From: Caldilineaceae bacterium
GTDB taxonomy: Bacteria > Chloroflexota > Anaerolineae > Caldilineales > Caldilineaceae
Reading direction: 5' to 3'
Length of the DNA: 64,000 bases
Assembly (NCBI GenBank): GCA_020634815.1
Contig: JACKBA010000004.1
Span: forward strand, 124,001-188,000
A model generated the notes under the pieces. It did not search any database. It had not been told where the DNA came from and saw only the letters and a program-made list of their open reading frames with translations. Positions 30,899 to 43,601 of the stretch are shown here, in pieces; the stretch's first letter is position 1; the number at the start of each line of letters is the position of its first letter. The position numbers and the translations under genes are program-made.

Positions 30899-33352
30899 AT
30901 GACAACCTTTAGCGAACCGATTCCCGCGACCCTGCCTTCGGCCAATCGCACCGGCTGTGGCGGCCGGCTCGTCGAGCTTCTGATCCTGGCCTGGGTGGCC
31001 GGCGTCTCGTTCGTCTGCCAGGTGATGGGCTGGGGTGCGGCCGCGCTCGGCGCAGAGACCACACCGCTCGATGCCGTCCTGCTCCAGGCGCTGCTGCTGG
31101 CAGCGCCGCTGCTTCCGCTGGCGTTCTTCTGGCGGGCCGCACGCGAACGCGCCATCTACCGCGCGTTGCTGCTGGCGACGCTCTACCTGCTCGTCCTCGC
31201 TCCGGCGCGGGCCCTGCCGCCTACCGCCGCCCAGGCAGTGTTGCTGGCACAGATCGGCCTGACGCTCCTCTTCGTGTTCATTGTGGCTTTTGCTGGCGGG
31301 CGAAGTGCGCACGGGCGCGCACCCGCCACAACCTGGTATGCTGCGCTTGGCGCGGCTGCGGTGGCCGCGATGCCATGGCTGTGGCGCGGCGCGGCCGGCT
31401 CTCCGCTCGATGTGCTGCTGGCGTTGCTGCTCGGCCTTGCCTTTGGCGCTGCCTTTGCCCTGGCCATACAGCGCACGTGGTTCGCCACGCTCGCCTTCCA
31501 CACGCGCGGCCGCGGCGCCGACCTGGTGACGGGCGGGATCACGGCGGGCACGGCGCTGCTGATCATGGCCTCCGCGCTCTCGTTCAACGGCGGGCAGATC
31601 ATGCTCATGCTGGCGCTCCCCGCGCTCGGCTGGCTGGCCGTGGCGCTGGCCTACGCCGGTGCCGGATTCGACTGGCGCCCGCCCGCGCTCTTCACCGGCC
31701 TCAGTGCCGCCGCCATGCTTGCCCTCACCGACACCGACGCGATGGCCATCGAAGCGCTCGACCCCATGCTCGGCTGGATTGCCGGCGCCGCTGCACTCAC
31801 TGCGCTGGCTGGCTGGATAGCACTTGTGCTCGTCCTGATCTTGCGCCGGAACTGGGGATCGCCCGGCCGTCCGGCGTTCGCTGCCGCGTCTGCATTGATC
31901 CTGTGGCTGGGCGCCGTCGCACTCTATCTCTTTGCCGGCCAACCGGGATTCTTTGGCGATCGCCTCTTCGTCATCCTGGCCGGCCAGGCCGAAGTCGGCG
32001 CTGCGACACAGGTGGCCGACTATGACGCCCGCCGCCGCGACGTCTATGCCACGCTGGTCAACCACGCCGAAGCGTCGCAGCGCGATCTGCGCCAGACGCT
32101 CGACCGCTTTGGCGTACGCTATACCCCCTACTATCTTGTCAACGCCGTCGAGGTCGAGGGCGGCTTGCTGGCGCGGCTCCTCCTGGCGACGCGTGCCGAC
32201 GTCGACCGGATCCTGCCCAGCCCGCGGCTGCGCCCGCTGCCCGGCCCTGTGCCCACGGAAACGGGCGAGCCGGCTTTACCCGCCGATCATGGCTGGAACC
32301 TGGCCATGATCGGCGCCGACCGCGTGTGGACGGAACTCGGCGCGCGCGGCGCCGGCATCGTCCTGGGCGAGTCCGACTCGGGCGTGGAGGGCGACCATCC
32401 GGAGGTGGCCGATGGCTACCGCGGCCGCCGTACCGGCGACGACTACAACTGGTTCGACCCCTGGTCGCATACGCCCGCGCCGGTGGATTTCGGCGGGCAT
32501 GGCACGCACACGACGGCGACGGTCATCGGCAACTCGGTGGGCGTGGCGCCGGACGCCGAGTGGATCGGCTGCGTCAATCTTCAGCGCAACCTTGGCAACC
32601 CGGCCCTCTATCTCGACTGCCTGCAATTCATGCTGGCGCCGTTCCCGCAAGGTGGCGATCCCTTTGCCGATGGAGACCCGTCGCAGGCTGCCGACGTGCT
32701 CAACAACTCCTGGGGCTGCCCTGCCACCCACGAAGGGTGCGACCCGACCTCGCTCCAGCCGGCCGTTAATGCGCTGCGCGCGGCCGGCATCTTCGTCGTC
32801 GCGTCGGCGGGCAATTCAGGCCCGAAGTGCAGCACCGTCGAGGATCCCATCGCCATCTACGACAGCGCCTTCACCGTGGGCGCCGTCGACGAGGGCGGTA
32901 ATCTGGCGCCCTTCAGCAGCACGGGGCCGGTGACCGCCGACGGCAGCGGGCGCACCAAGCCCGACATCGCCGCGCCGGGCATGGCCGTGTGGTCGGCCTT
33001 CCCCAACGGCACCTACAAGGATCTCGATGGCACCTCCATGGCCGGGCCGCATCTCGCCGGCGTCGTGGCGCTCATGTGGTCGGCCAACCCGGCGCTCATC
33101 GGCGACATCGACGGCACCGAGGCGATCCTGCGCCAGACGGCGCGCCCCTTCTCCGGGTCTATGGCGTCTGACGCTCCCCTGACCGGCGAGGAGGGCGCCG
33201 CTGTCGTGACTGAGCAGACTGACGACATGCAGGCACCCGGCGGCAGTTGCCTGGCGCAGCTCGGCGCGGCCGGAACACCCAACGAACTGGTCGGCTACGG
33301 CATCGTCGACGCCTACGCCGCGGTGCGCGCGGCCATGGAGATTCGCCCCTGA
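30899..33352 (+). CDS. Polytopic membrane subtilase (S8 peptidase)
   Basis: An 817-residue protein; AAAGG six bases before the ATG at 30899. Residues 1-360 hold about ten hydrophobic helices. Then comes a subtilase-propeptide-like segment (about 378-450: NHAEASQRDLRQTLDRFG ... YLVNAVEVEG ... ADVDRI). The S8 domain (about 470-815) has Asp493 (ESDSGVEGDHPEV), His534 (GGHGTHTTATVIG), oxyanion Asn in SAGNSG near 640 and nucleophile Ser713 (GTSMAGPHLAG). All catalytic residues are intact. Most subtilases are secreted soluble enzymes; fusion to a multi-helix membrane module is unusual. The number of helices decides which side the protease faces; outside is expected. Substrate unknown. Confidence 0.87.
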   Translation: MTTFSEPIPATLPSANRTGCGGRLVELLILAWVAGVSFVCQVMGWGAAALGAETTPLDAVLLQALLLAAPLLPLAFFWRAARERAIYRALLLATLYLLVLAPARALPPTAAQAVLLAQIGLTLLFVFIVAFAGGRSAHGRAPATTWYAALGAAAVAAMPWLWRGAAGSPLDVLLALLLGLAFGAAFALAIQRTWFATLAFHTRGRGADLVTGGITAGTALLIMASALSFNGGQIMLMLALPALGWLAVALAYAGAGFDWRPPALFTGLSAAAMLALTDTDAMAIEALDPMLGWIAGAAALTALAGWIALVLVLILRRNWGSPGRPAFAAASALILWLGAVALYLFAGQPGFFGDRLFVILAGQAEVGAATQVADYDARRRDVYATLVNHAEASQRDLRQTLDRFGVRYTPYYLVNAVEVEGGLLARLLLATRADVDRILPSPRLRPLPGPVPTETGEPALPADHGWNLAMIGADRVWTELGARGAGIVLGESDSGVEGDHPEVADGYRGRRTGDDYNWFDPWSHTPAPVDFGGHGTHTTATVIGNSVGVAPDAEWIGCVNLQRNLGNPALYLDCLQFMLAPFPQGGDPFADGDPSQAADVLNNSWGCPATHEGCDPTSLQPAVNALRAAGIFVVASAGNSGPKCSTVEDPIAIYDSAFTVGAVDEGGNLAPFSSTGPVTADGSGRTKPDIAAPGMAVWSAFPNGTYKDLDGTSMAGPHLAGVVALMWSANPALIGDIDGTEAILRQTARPFSGSMASDAPLTGEEGAAVVTEQTDDMQAPGGSCLAQLGAAGTPNELVGYGIVDAYAAVRAAMEIRP

Positions 33353-33477
33353 TTTTGCGCACTTGATTTCTGTCACGTTTGTGTCACACTTCTGCGACGC
33401 TGCGCTGCAACAATGACGCCACGGCCCGCTTTGCCGGGCCGGCGTGATTGCCAGAGATGTGTTTCAGGAGGATACCC

Positions 33478-36400
33478 ATGTCGTACCGCACCCTTTCCCC
33501 GCGACACCTTGTCGCCCTGTTCGTCGTGGCCGGCGCGCTGCTGGCCACAATCCTCGCGCCCGGCGCCGCTGCGCTGGCCGCGCCGCCCGCCGTGCCCGTC
33601 GCCGTGACGGTGGAAATCGAAGCCATCGAGGATATCGGCGTCATCGAGAGCGCGCCGGCCTTCACCGGCGGCGGCGCGCCCTACTTCGTGCTGAATTCGC
33701 GGCCGGGCGGTGATTTCGATTGGAATTTCGTGCGCTTCGATCTCTCGGCGCTGCCGGCCGGCGCCACGATCAACTCGGCGCAGTTCCGCCTCTACGTCAA
33801 CGCCTCCGCCAATGCGCTCGACATCGAGATGGGGCGGGTCGACGGCGCGTGGAGCGAGGCCACCACCTCGTGGAACACCAAGCCGGCAGTGACGTGGGCC
33901 GGCGCGATCCAGAATGCGCCGGCCGTTGGCAACGTCGACTGGCCCATCAAGCCGCTGCTCGAGGGATGGCTGGCCGGGACGCAGAACAACTTTGGTATCG
34001 CGCTGCGCGGTGTGACACCGGCTACCGGTGGTGTGCGCGCCGACACGCGCGACGGCGCCATCGCCCCGCGGCTGGTCGTCAACTACACCATCCAGGTCGA
34101 TGACGGCGCGCGGCCCGATTTTGGTGATGCGCCTGACAGCAGCAACCACCACGGCGTCGTCAACAGCGCCTATGCCGGCGTGCCGGGCCGCTTCCCCTCC
34201 GTGTGGGAAGGGACGGCTGCCGGACAGCCCGCCGGCCCGCGCCACGCCAACCAGAGCATGGAAGGCTGGCTCGGCGATTTCCTCTCGCGTGAGGCGGACG
34301 CCGACGTCGGCCTGGACCAGGACGGGCCGAACAACATCCTGCGCGCGGCGGGCGGTGCGATCGGCGACGTGGCCGACAACGATCGCGGCGACGACGGCTG
34401 GCGCAACCGCCAGATCAAGTTCTTCGACTGCCGCCGCACCACGCTGGACGTGCGCGTCAGCAAGGCGCCCGGCGCCACGCGCAATTTCATGGTTCTCAAC
34501 GTCTGGTTCGACGGCAACCGCGACGGCGACTGGGAGGACATCAGCCCCTGCCAGCCCGACGAGACCGGCCCGGCACAGGCGAGCTACGAGTGGATCGTGC
34601 AGAACTACATCGTGGACATGACGGCAGTGCCGGCGGGCGGCTCGCTTGACTTCACCGTTAACACCGAGAAGGTGCTCAATAGCACGCCGGGCGCAAAGCA
34701 CTGGTTGCGCTTCACCCTCAGCGAGACGCCGGCTGTGCAGCCATCCGGCGCCCTGGCCGACGGCCGCGGCCCGCACCCGTCCGCCAATCCAGACAGCTAT
34801 CTCTTTGGTGAGACCGAAGACATCCTCCAAACGCCGCCGCCGGCCGGGCAAGACGGCACGCTCGAACTGCAAAAGCGCGTGATCACCACGGCCGAACCGA
34901 CCGAGTGGATCGACTATGTGACTTACGAGATTCGCCTGCGCCACAATGGCGGCACGCAGCCCGTCCAGGCACAGATCCGCGATGCGCTGCCCTACCCGCT
35001 CATCGTCTACCCCACCATCGACGGCGGCGGCGTGCACTATGTGAACGTCACCAGCACGACCGGCGGCGCGACGCCGCTGCTGGCCTCGCTCGACATCAAG
35101 CCCAACCCGGTCCCGAATCCGCCGCAGCAGGTGGTGAACTGGCAGGGTTCTCTCGCCCCCGACGCCGAGGTCACGCTCTCCTTCAAGGTGCGCGTGCTGG
35201 CGCTGTGCGACCCCAACCAGCAGACGATGACCTTCACCAACACGGCGTTTGCGCGACCCCAGGGCGGCACGGTCATCACTGCCCAGGACACCTTTACGGC
35301 CAAGTGCATCGGCTACCAGGAAAATCAGGTTCAGTGGCAGCTCCAGCCCATCACGGATGTCGTCAATCTGGGCGATCTGATGCACCTGCCGGTCCAGTAC
35401 CGTGTGACCAACGGTAACCCTGTATCGGTGACGCTCAACGTCTACCAGCCGGCCGGCGCGGTGCAGACCAGCGCGGCCGGACAGACGCCGAGCCTGGCGG
35501 TGGTCAGCCTGCTGCCCAACGAAACCAAGCTGGTCGATCTCGTCCTGCGCATGGAGAGCGAGTTCTCCGATGAGTTGACGCTGCCCGACGACTACACGCC
35601 CGGCGGCCCACTTGCCTTCTGCCTCATGCCTGATGCCGGCAGCCCCTGCCCCGCCGCGCAGGAGTATCCCAATCTGCACGGGGATCTGCCGCCCGTCCAG
35701 GTCAAGGTGCGCCCCAACGACCTGGGCGACGCGCCCGACAACACCAACCATGCCGCAGCGGCCATGACCGCCTATCCGGGCGTGCCGGCGACCTTCCCGA
35801 CAGTCTTCGATCCGGCGACCGGCCAGCCACAAGGCCCGCGCCATGCCCACCCGCGTCCATTCCACCTGGGCCAGCGCGTCAGCCTGGAAGCCGAGGCGGA
35901 CATCGGCCCCGACCAGGACCCGTTCAACAACATCGTGCCCGCGGCCAACGACCCCGACAACGATCGCGGCGACGACGGCACCAACCTGGCACTGTGGAAC
36001 CTGGCCAACTGCCAGCCGGCGGTACTGCCCGTGCAGGTCTTCATCAGCCCGCAGGCCGTCGCCTACTTCACCCAGCTTGGCACGCCCGGCTATCTCAACG
36101 TGTGGGTCGACGGCAACCGCAACGGCACCTGGCAGGATGCCGTCCAGTGCGGCGCACAGCCGGCGCCGGAGCACATCGTCATCGACTACGCCGTCAATGT
36201 CGTGGGCCTGGGCGCTGGATTGCACACGCTCAACGTGCCGAGCGGGCGCGTGCCGCTTGCCGCGGCTAACCAGCCGGCGTGGGTGCGCATCACACTGAGT
36301 GAAATTCCCTCCAACAAGACGTTGGTGGCCGGCGCCATCCAATACGGTGACGGGCGTGGCTATGCCCAACCCTTCAAGACCGGCGAGACGGAGGATTTCC

Positions 36401-38172
36401 TCTACTTCCCGGCCGGCGTGGCGGGCGGTGGGGCCGACTTCGACGTGCGGCTGTCGGCCAAGGCCCGGCGTGGGGTTGCCGATATCGCCGGCGTGCAGGC
36501 CGCAGGCGCCGACAAGCTCGGCAACTTCGATATCCAGATCTTCAAGATTGACTATGCCAATCGCGGCTCGGCGACGGCCCAGAACGCGCTGCTGGAGTTT
36601 CAGATTCCCGAGAAGTTCCGCGGCCAGACACCTCAGCTACAGGCTTCCACGCTGCCGAGCGATGCATTCACACTCAACTTCGAGGAGATCAAGGTGACCT
36701 TCCGCTCGCTGGCGCCGGGCGACCAGGGTACCATCGTGCTGGGCTGGTATGGCTGCATTACCTGCACGGTGACGGCCTCCTCCGTCGAGCAGAGCGTGAC
36801 GGCCAGCGTCACGGTCACGCTGCCCGGCGACGTCGACCCCAGCAACAACCAGAGCAGCGCCACGCTCGAAGGTCTGCTCAGCTCGCCGATCATCGGTGCG
36901 TTCATGGATTACACCGACGACGCGCTGATGGATCGCATCTTCACCGGGCGGGCCGCAAGCTGCCGTGCGACGCAGACGCTGCGCGGCAAGGCCGAGCCGA
37001 ACCGCATAATCGCCATCCTCATCGGTAACGTCGTGGTGGGGACGACGACCAGCGATGCCAATGGCTTCTTCAGCCACACGGTCAACCTGTCAACTGGGTT
37101 GCATCGCATCGGGGCGCGCTATGCAAATACGCAGGTCACCAATGCAGCAATGGCCACGCCAGAGGCAACAACTTATTACGATGCATCCTCGCCGTATCTT
37201 GCCTTGCTGGTCGACAATACCTTGCCCTTCGATCCCATGAGCGTAACCTTCACCGACAGCCAGGGGCGCACGCTGGCCGTGCCGGTGCTGGGCTACTCCT
37301 TTGGCGCATCCCAGACGGGCAGCTTCTTCCGGGCAGGTGAGACTTATAAGGTCGGCGTCGATCTGTGCGACCCGAATCCGAACGCGCGCAGCTCGGTCAC
37401 CTTTGGCGATGTTGTCATTTCGTCGCTGCTGGACGCCGACGGGGACGGGCGATTCTACGGCTGGGCCACCTTCCCTGTCTCGGTGCAGGCCGCGGCCGCC
37501 GCGGCGACCGGCGACCTGGCGTTGATCGTCAGCGATGGCGCCACCGAGAGCCGCTACGGCTTCAGCATCGCCACCGGCGCGGCCGGCATCGTGACCGATC
37601 GCGCCACGGGGCAGCCGCTGGCCGGGGCGACGGTCGCCGCGCTCACCGGTACGGCCGCCGGCGACGGCAGTACGACCTTTGGCGCCTGGGATGCGAGCCT
37701 TGCGGGCCAGACCAACCCGCAGCAGACCGGCGCCGACGGTGGCTATCTCTTCACGGCCGATGTCGGGACCTTCCAGCTCGACGTCAGCCGCAGCGGCTAC
37801 CAGGCATACCGCACCGGCGAGATCGACGCTGCGAACGAAGCGCTGGCGCGCACCGTTGCGCTCAGCCCGGCCATCGCCGAGGCCGCGACGCAGACAATCG
37901 CCATCACCGAGCAGGGCTTCGTGCCGCCGACCGTGGCCGTGGCGCCCGGCGGTGTCGTGGCCTTCGTCAATGCGGACCTGGCCGAGCACGCCGTGCGCGG
38001 TTCCGGCTGGGACAGCGGCATGCTGGCGCCGGGCGCGACCTACAAGGTGCGGGCCGCGACGGTGGGAAGCTTCTCCTACGCGGATGCCACCGACGCGCTC
38101 AACAAAGGCGTAGTCATCGTCGCCGAGGGGGCAGGCGCCAGCCGGCTCTTCCTGCCGGCGATTGTGCGCTAG
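33478..38172 (+). CDS. Giant secreted GEVED-repeat surface protein with cupredoxin-like end and LFLP tag
   Basis: 1,564 residues; AGGAGG before the ATG at 33478. Signal peptide 1-35. DNRLRE/CBM96-like beta-sandwich about 38-205 (FVRFDLSALPAGATINSAQFRLYV). Two GEVED-type modules at about 213-455 and 745-980, each opening with LGDAPD/FGDAPD..N.., with DxDGPNNI or DQDPFNNI and VW(F/V)DGNRNG acidic, probably calcium-binding loops. DUF11-like segments follow each. Then Ig-like regions, a carboxypeptidase-regulatory-like module near 1362-1460 (GIVTDRATGQPLAGATVAAL), and a cupredoxin-like domain 1468-1553 (FVPPTVAVAPGGVVAFVN). That last domain has one His but no Cys, so type I copper binding is unlikely. 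Ends SRLFLPAIVR. Probably an adhesin or matrix protein. Confidence 0.87.
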   Translation: MSYRTLSPRHLVALFVVAGALLATILAPGAAALAAPPAVPVAVTVEIEAIEDIGVIESAPAFTGGGAPYFVLNSRPGGDFDWNFVRFDLSALPAGATINSAQFRLYVNASANALDIEMGRVDGAWSEATTSWNTKPAVTWAGAIQNAPAVGNVDWPIKPLLEGWLAGTQNNFGIALRGVTPATGGVRADTRDGAIAPRLVVNYTIQVDDGARPDFGDAPDSSNHHGVVNSAYAGVPGRFPSVWEGTAAGQPAGPRHANQSMEGWLGDFLSREADADVGLDQDGPNNILRAAGGAIGDVADNDRGDDGWRNRQIKFFDCRRTTLDVRVSKAPGATRNFMVLNVWFDGNRDGDWEDISPCQPDETGPAQASYEWIVQNYIVDMTAVPAGGSLDFTVNTEKVLNSTPGAKHWLRFTLSETPAVQPSGALADGRGPHPSANPDSYLFGETEDILQTPPPAGQDGTLELQKRVITTAEPTEWIDYVTYEIRLRHNGGTQPVQAQIRDALPYPLIVYPTIDGGGVHYVNVTSTTGGATPLLASLDIKPNPVPNPPQQVVNWQGSLAPDAEVTLSFKVRVLALCDPNQQTMTFTNTAFARPQGGTVITAQDTFTAKCIGYQENQVQWQLQPITDVVNLGDLMHLPVQYRVTNGNPVSVTLNVYQPAGAVQTSAAGQTPSLAVVSLLPNETKLVDLVLRMESEFSDELTLPDDYTPGGPLAFCLMPDAGSPCPAAQEYPNLHGDLPPVQVKVRPNDLGDAPDNTNHAAAAMTAYPGVPATFPTVFDPATGQPQGPRHAHPRPFHLGQRVSLEAEADIGPDQDPFNNIVPAANDPDNDRGDDGTNLALWNLANCQPAVLPVQVFISPQAVAYFTQLGTPGYLNVWVDGNRNGTWQDAVQCGAQPAPEHIVIDYAVNVVGLGAGLHTLNVPSGRVPLAAANQPAWVRITLSEIPSNKTLVAGAIQYGDGRGYAQPFKTGETEDFLYFPAGVAGGGADFDVRLSAKARRGVADIAGVQAAGADKLGNFDIQIFKIDYANRGSATAQNALLEFQIPEKFRGQTPQLQASTLPSDAFTLNFEEIKVTFRSLAPGDQGTIVLGWYGCITCTVTASSVEQSVTASVTVTLPGDVDPSNNQSSATLEGLLSSPIIGAFMDYTDDALMDRIFTGRAASCRATQTLRGKAEPNRIIAILIGNVVVGTTTSDANGFFSHTVNLSTGLHRIGARYANTQVTNAAMATPEATTYYDASSPYLALLVDNTLPFDPMSVTFTDSQGRTLAVPVLGYSFGASQTGSFFRAGETYKVGVDLCDPNPNARSSVTFGDVVISSLLDADGDGRFYGWATFPVSVQAAAAAATGDLALIVSDGATESRYGFSIATGAAGIVTDRATGQPLAGATVAALTGTAAGDGSTTFGAWDASLAGQTNPQQTGADGGYLFTADVGTFQLDVSRSGYQAYRTGEIDAANEALARTVALSPAIAEAATQTIAITEQGFVPPTVAVAPGGVVAFVNADLAEHAVRGSGWDSGMLAPGATYKVRAATVGSFSYADATDALNKGVVIVAEGAGASRLFLPAIVR

Positions 38173-38241
38173 GCACAGGGTAGTGCACGTCCTGGCGGCG
38201 CTCGCGCAGAAGGCGCTGCCAGGCGTGACGCTCCAATGAAG

Positions 38242-38275
38242 AAGACCGGCAGGCGCCCGCCTGCCGGTCTTTTCG
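38242..38275. terminator. Strong bidirectional intrinsic terminator
   Basis: AAGACCGGCAGGCG, short loop, CGCCTGCCGGTCTTTTC. A 13-14-bp GC-rich stem with TTTT after it on plus and TTC-rich sequence on minus. It sits between the convergent GEVED gene (stop 38172) and the gene ending at 38330. Confidence 0.9.
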
Positions 38276-38329
38276 ATCAATACGGTTTGCCACGCTCGGC
38301 GTCCAAATGCTGTGCGTCGGAATATTGGC

Positions 38330-39094
38330 CTATGCCGGTGTCTTCGGGCCCCGCACGGCATCGATGGCGCGCAGCAGCAGGCTTACCTGTCCAGCGCCAA
38401 ACAAGATGAAGAGCAGGCTCAACGCAAGGCTGGTCAGGTCGATGAGGCCGGGCGCGGCCGCGGTTGCCCTGGTGATGCCTTCGTCGACAGCCGTGATCTG
38501 GCTGCGCCACCGGTTGACGACCTCTTCGACTGACGCCACTTCGGCGGATGCCGCGGTAATCAACCCCCGCACTTTGTCGCCGTCGATCTCGGCGGTGGCA
38601 ATTGCGCTCCGGATTTCGCCGACCTTGCTGTCGAAGGCGTCGATCCGCTGTTGTGCTGTCTGCAACTCGTCGGTGAAGGTGGGGACAGTCACGCCGGGGA
38701 GACGATTTGCGCTTTCCAGTGTCTGATTGAGCGCGACGATGCCGGCGCGCAAGGCGGAAAAGGAGGCGCGCAACTCGCCGATCGTGGTTCCGAAGCGGCT
38801 CTCGAACGCCGCGTTTGCTTCCTCTACGATGGCGGCGCGTGTTTCGGGCGTCAATCCTTCGAGACGTGCGCCGACCGTATCGATCTGGGTGCGAACGTCG
38901 GCCAGTCTGGTGCTGGCAGCGGTGGTCGTGGCATCAGCCAAGGTGAGGTAGCCGTCGACCGTTGCGGCCGTTGCTGTCACGGCCTCCGTGAGCGGCGGGT
39001 TGACGATCCAGGCGCCGACGAGGCCGGCCGCGCAGAGCAGCAGCCCGAGAGTGGCTGCGATGGCTACCAGAATCCACAGAATTTTCTTGAACAT
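38330..39094 (-). CDS. Two-helix membrane protein with coiled-coil middle, unknown function
   Basis: A 254-residue protein. Membrane helix 1 about residues 5-30, a long polar alpha-helical region (about 33-215, heptad-like, rich in Ala, Glu, Thr, Arg) and helix 2 about 220-243. Both ends are predicted cytoplasmic with the coil outside, or a periplasmic hairpin. No family recognised; the layout recalls proteins that span or stiffen the envelope. AAGGA six bases before the ATG. Transcribed toward the terminator at 38242; the TAXI gene lies 104 bases upstream on the same strand. Confidence 0.7.
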   Translation of the reverse strand: MFKKILWILVAIAATLGLLLCAAGLVGAWIVNPPLTEAVTATAATVDGYLTLADATTTAASTRLADVRTQIDTVGARLEGLTPETRAAIVEEANAAFESRFGTTIGELRASFSALRAGIVALNQTLESANRLPGVTVPTFTDELQTAQQRIDAFDSKVGEIRSAIATAEIDGDKVRGLITAASAEVASVEEVVNRWRSQITAVDEGITRATAAAPGLIDLTSLALSLLFILFGAGQVSLLLRAIDAVRGPKTPA

Positions 39095-39197
39095 GATTCC
39101 TTCATCCCTTTGTTTCGGTCGTTATCCAGATCCTTCTGCGCGCCTGCTCTCGCTATGGCCTGGAGAGGGGACGCTGCGGCCAGTTTCCGGGAAAATG

Positions 39198-40556
39198 CTA
39201 GCTGCCACTCATCTCTTCGGCGAGAGTCGCGGTGCTCGATGCCTGCCCCACCCAGCCGGCCTTTCGTTTCTCTGCCTGTTCGATGACGTATCGGATATGG
39301 GTGCGCAGGTCATACACATAGGGCATATAGGCGTTCGCCACCGTGAGTTCGTGGGCAATTTTCTGATCCACATTTTCCAGTTCGGCAACGGCGGCCTCAA
39401 TCTCGGTATGCTGCACGTTATCGAGACGTAACTCTATCCTGTGGACGATCTTATACCAGCGAGTCACCTTGTTGCGCATGTAAGCCCGGTAGAGCAGCGG
39501 GCTGCGTCCAAGCAACGGCAGCAGAATCAGGGCGATGGGCAGAATGAACAGGAGGTAGCGGTCGACCACGGCCGCAATCCAGAAGGGCAGGTAGCGATCC
39601 AGCGTGGAGTCGCCGCTCTTGATGCGTTCGACATAGGTCAACGCTTCGCGACTGATGGGCAGGTCCGCATTTTTTGTGTTCGGGAAGTAGTTGCGGTCGG
39701 CGAAGAAACTGCTCGGACTGTGCAACTCCACGGCTGCAACGGTGAGCAGTCGCAGCAAATCCTGATGCAGATCGTTGCGTACCACCAGATTGGCTTCGGT
39801 GGCGAGCAACTTGATGTCGGTTGGCGGCGAAACGTTGACGAGGTTCAGGGTCGCCTCGGGCAATGTCAGCACCGTCAGGAAGCGATGGCGCCTTGCGATG
39901 GCGTCCGCATGACGGAGATCCACCAGCTCGATGTCCTTGTCGACCAGGATGTCACGCAGGGCGGGCGACTCTGTGTCGGTGACCAGGAACGCCACATCCA
40001 TCGTCGCGTCGCGCAGCGCATCGTGGGCTTCACTCGCCGGCAGTTCCAGGAAGGTCGTGTTGTTGTCGTCGATGCCGGCGTCGCGCAGCAACTGGCGCGC
40101 CAGTTGATTGGTCCCGCTTCCAGCCTCGCCGATGCCGATCCGCATCCCCTTGAGTTGGGGCAGGGTGTCGAGCGGCGTCTCCGGCGACAGGCCGAGACGG
40201 TAAAAGATCCAGACCGGCTCGAAGGCAACCGTCGCAAGCGAGCTGACAATTTCGGGGTTGCCCTGTGCCGCAACGCCACCCTGAACAAAGGCGACGTCTC
40301 CCTTCCCTTCTTCGAGCATTTGGAGCGCCGTGACAGAGCCGGCTGTTGGCACGATGTTCACAATAAAGCCCTTCTCTTCGGCAATTTTCTTGTAATGCTG
40401 GCTGTCGAGGAAATAGGCGCCACCCTCGCGGCCCGTGAGAAAAGTGAAGCTGTTTGGCGGCAACGTCAGAAATACCTGCCCAATCAGCCCGCTCAGCAGG
40501 AAGACGCCTGCCGCAATCACCGTCCACTGAATGCCCTTTTCAATCTTGGCCAACAT
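39198..40556 (-). CDS. TAXI-family TRAP transporter solute receptor with C-terminal membrane segment
   Basis: A 452-residue protein. One N-terminal membrane helix (about 10-31) anchors a TAXI/NMT1-like ligand domain (about 38-330: FLTGREGGAYFLDSQHYKKIAEE, VNIVPTAGSVTALQMLEEGKGDVAFVQGG, IGIGEAGSGTNQLARQLLRDAG). A second helix lies near 343-366. A helical cytoplasmic tail follows (KIVHRIELRLDNVQHTEIEAAVAELENVDQKIAHEL). Ordinary TAXI receptors end after the ligand domain and work with a TRAP permease; none is encoded nearby. The tail suggests a sensing role. The start at 40556 has only a weak ribosome site. Confidence 0.83.
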   Translation of the reverse strand: MLAKIEKGIQWTVIAAGVFLLSGLIGQVFLTLPPNSFTFLTGREGGAYFLDSQHYKKIAEEKGFIVNIVPTAGSVTALQMLEEGKGDVAFVQGGVAAQGNPEIVSSLATVAFEPVWIFYRLGLSPETPLDTLPQLKGMRIGIGEAGSGTNQLARQLLRDAGIDDNNTTFLELPASEAHDALRDATMDVAFLVTDTESPALRDILVDKDIELVDLRHADAIARRHRFLTVLTLPEATLNLVNVSPPTDIKLLATEANLVVRNDLHQDLLRLLTVAAVELHSPSSFFADRNYFPNTKNADLPISREALTYVERIKSGDSTLDRYLPFWIAAVVDRYLLFILPIALILLPLLGRSPLLYRAYMRNKVTRWYKIVHRIELRLDNVQHTEIEAAVAELENVDQKIAHELTVANAYMPYVYDLRTHIRYVIEQAEKRKAGWVGQASSTATLAEEMSGS

Positions 40557-40764
40557 ACTCACTCGCCAAACGCACTTGATTCCACTTCTGTCGCGTCGAA
40601 TTGTTCTCGTGTCCGGCTGCATGGCGCCGGCGCTGCCAGTCCCATTCGGGTCAAAAACGGTGCTTGATTTCAGGCTGCCGAACTCTAGCAAAAAGCAGGG
40701 CGCTTGGCAATCGCGGACCTGTCCGTATGGCCGTTGCAATCAAGTACTACGCGCCCCGATGCAG

Positions 40765-40792
40765 TTGCGCATTTGGCTTGTTGCGTTACACT
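40765..40792 (+). promoter_or_regulatory. Possible promoter for the MGH1-like glucosidase
   Basis: TTGCGC (40765-40770), 16 bases, TACACT (40787-40792) in the 330-base divergent gap 40557-40886. A CTCGCCGC ... GCGGCGAG hairpin (about 40811-40840) would lie in the leader. Nothing else is recognised in this gap. Confidence 0.4.
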
Positions 40793-40886
40793 TAGCCGGT
40801 TGCCGTTTTGCTCGCCGCTCAACTCCTTTGGGCGGCGAGTGTGATATAGGGCGGAGTCATTCGGAAAGGACCGGAGTTTGCACATC

Positions 40887-43589
<2,703 letters not shown>

Positions 43590-43601
43590 GCGAGGAACAC
43601 C

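Noticed and set aside
33373..36369. Minus-strand open frame of 998 codons across the GEVED gene
   Set aside because: Antisense shadow of a GC-rich gene; composition dominated by Arg, Gly, Val, His and no ribosome site.
37885..38140. Functional blue-copper domain at the end of the GEVED protein
   Set aside because: The fold looks cupredoxin-like but the copper-binding Cys and the second His are missing.
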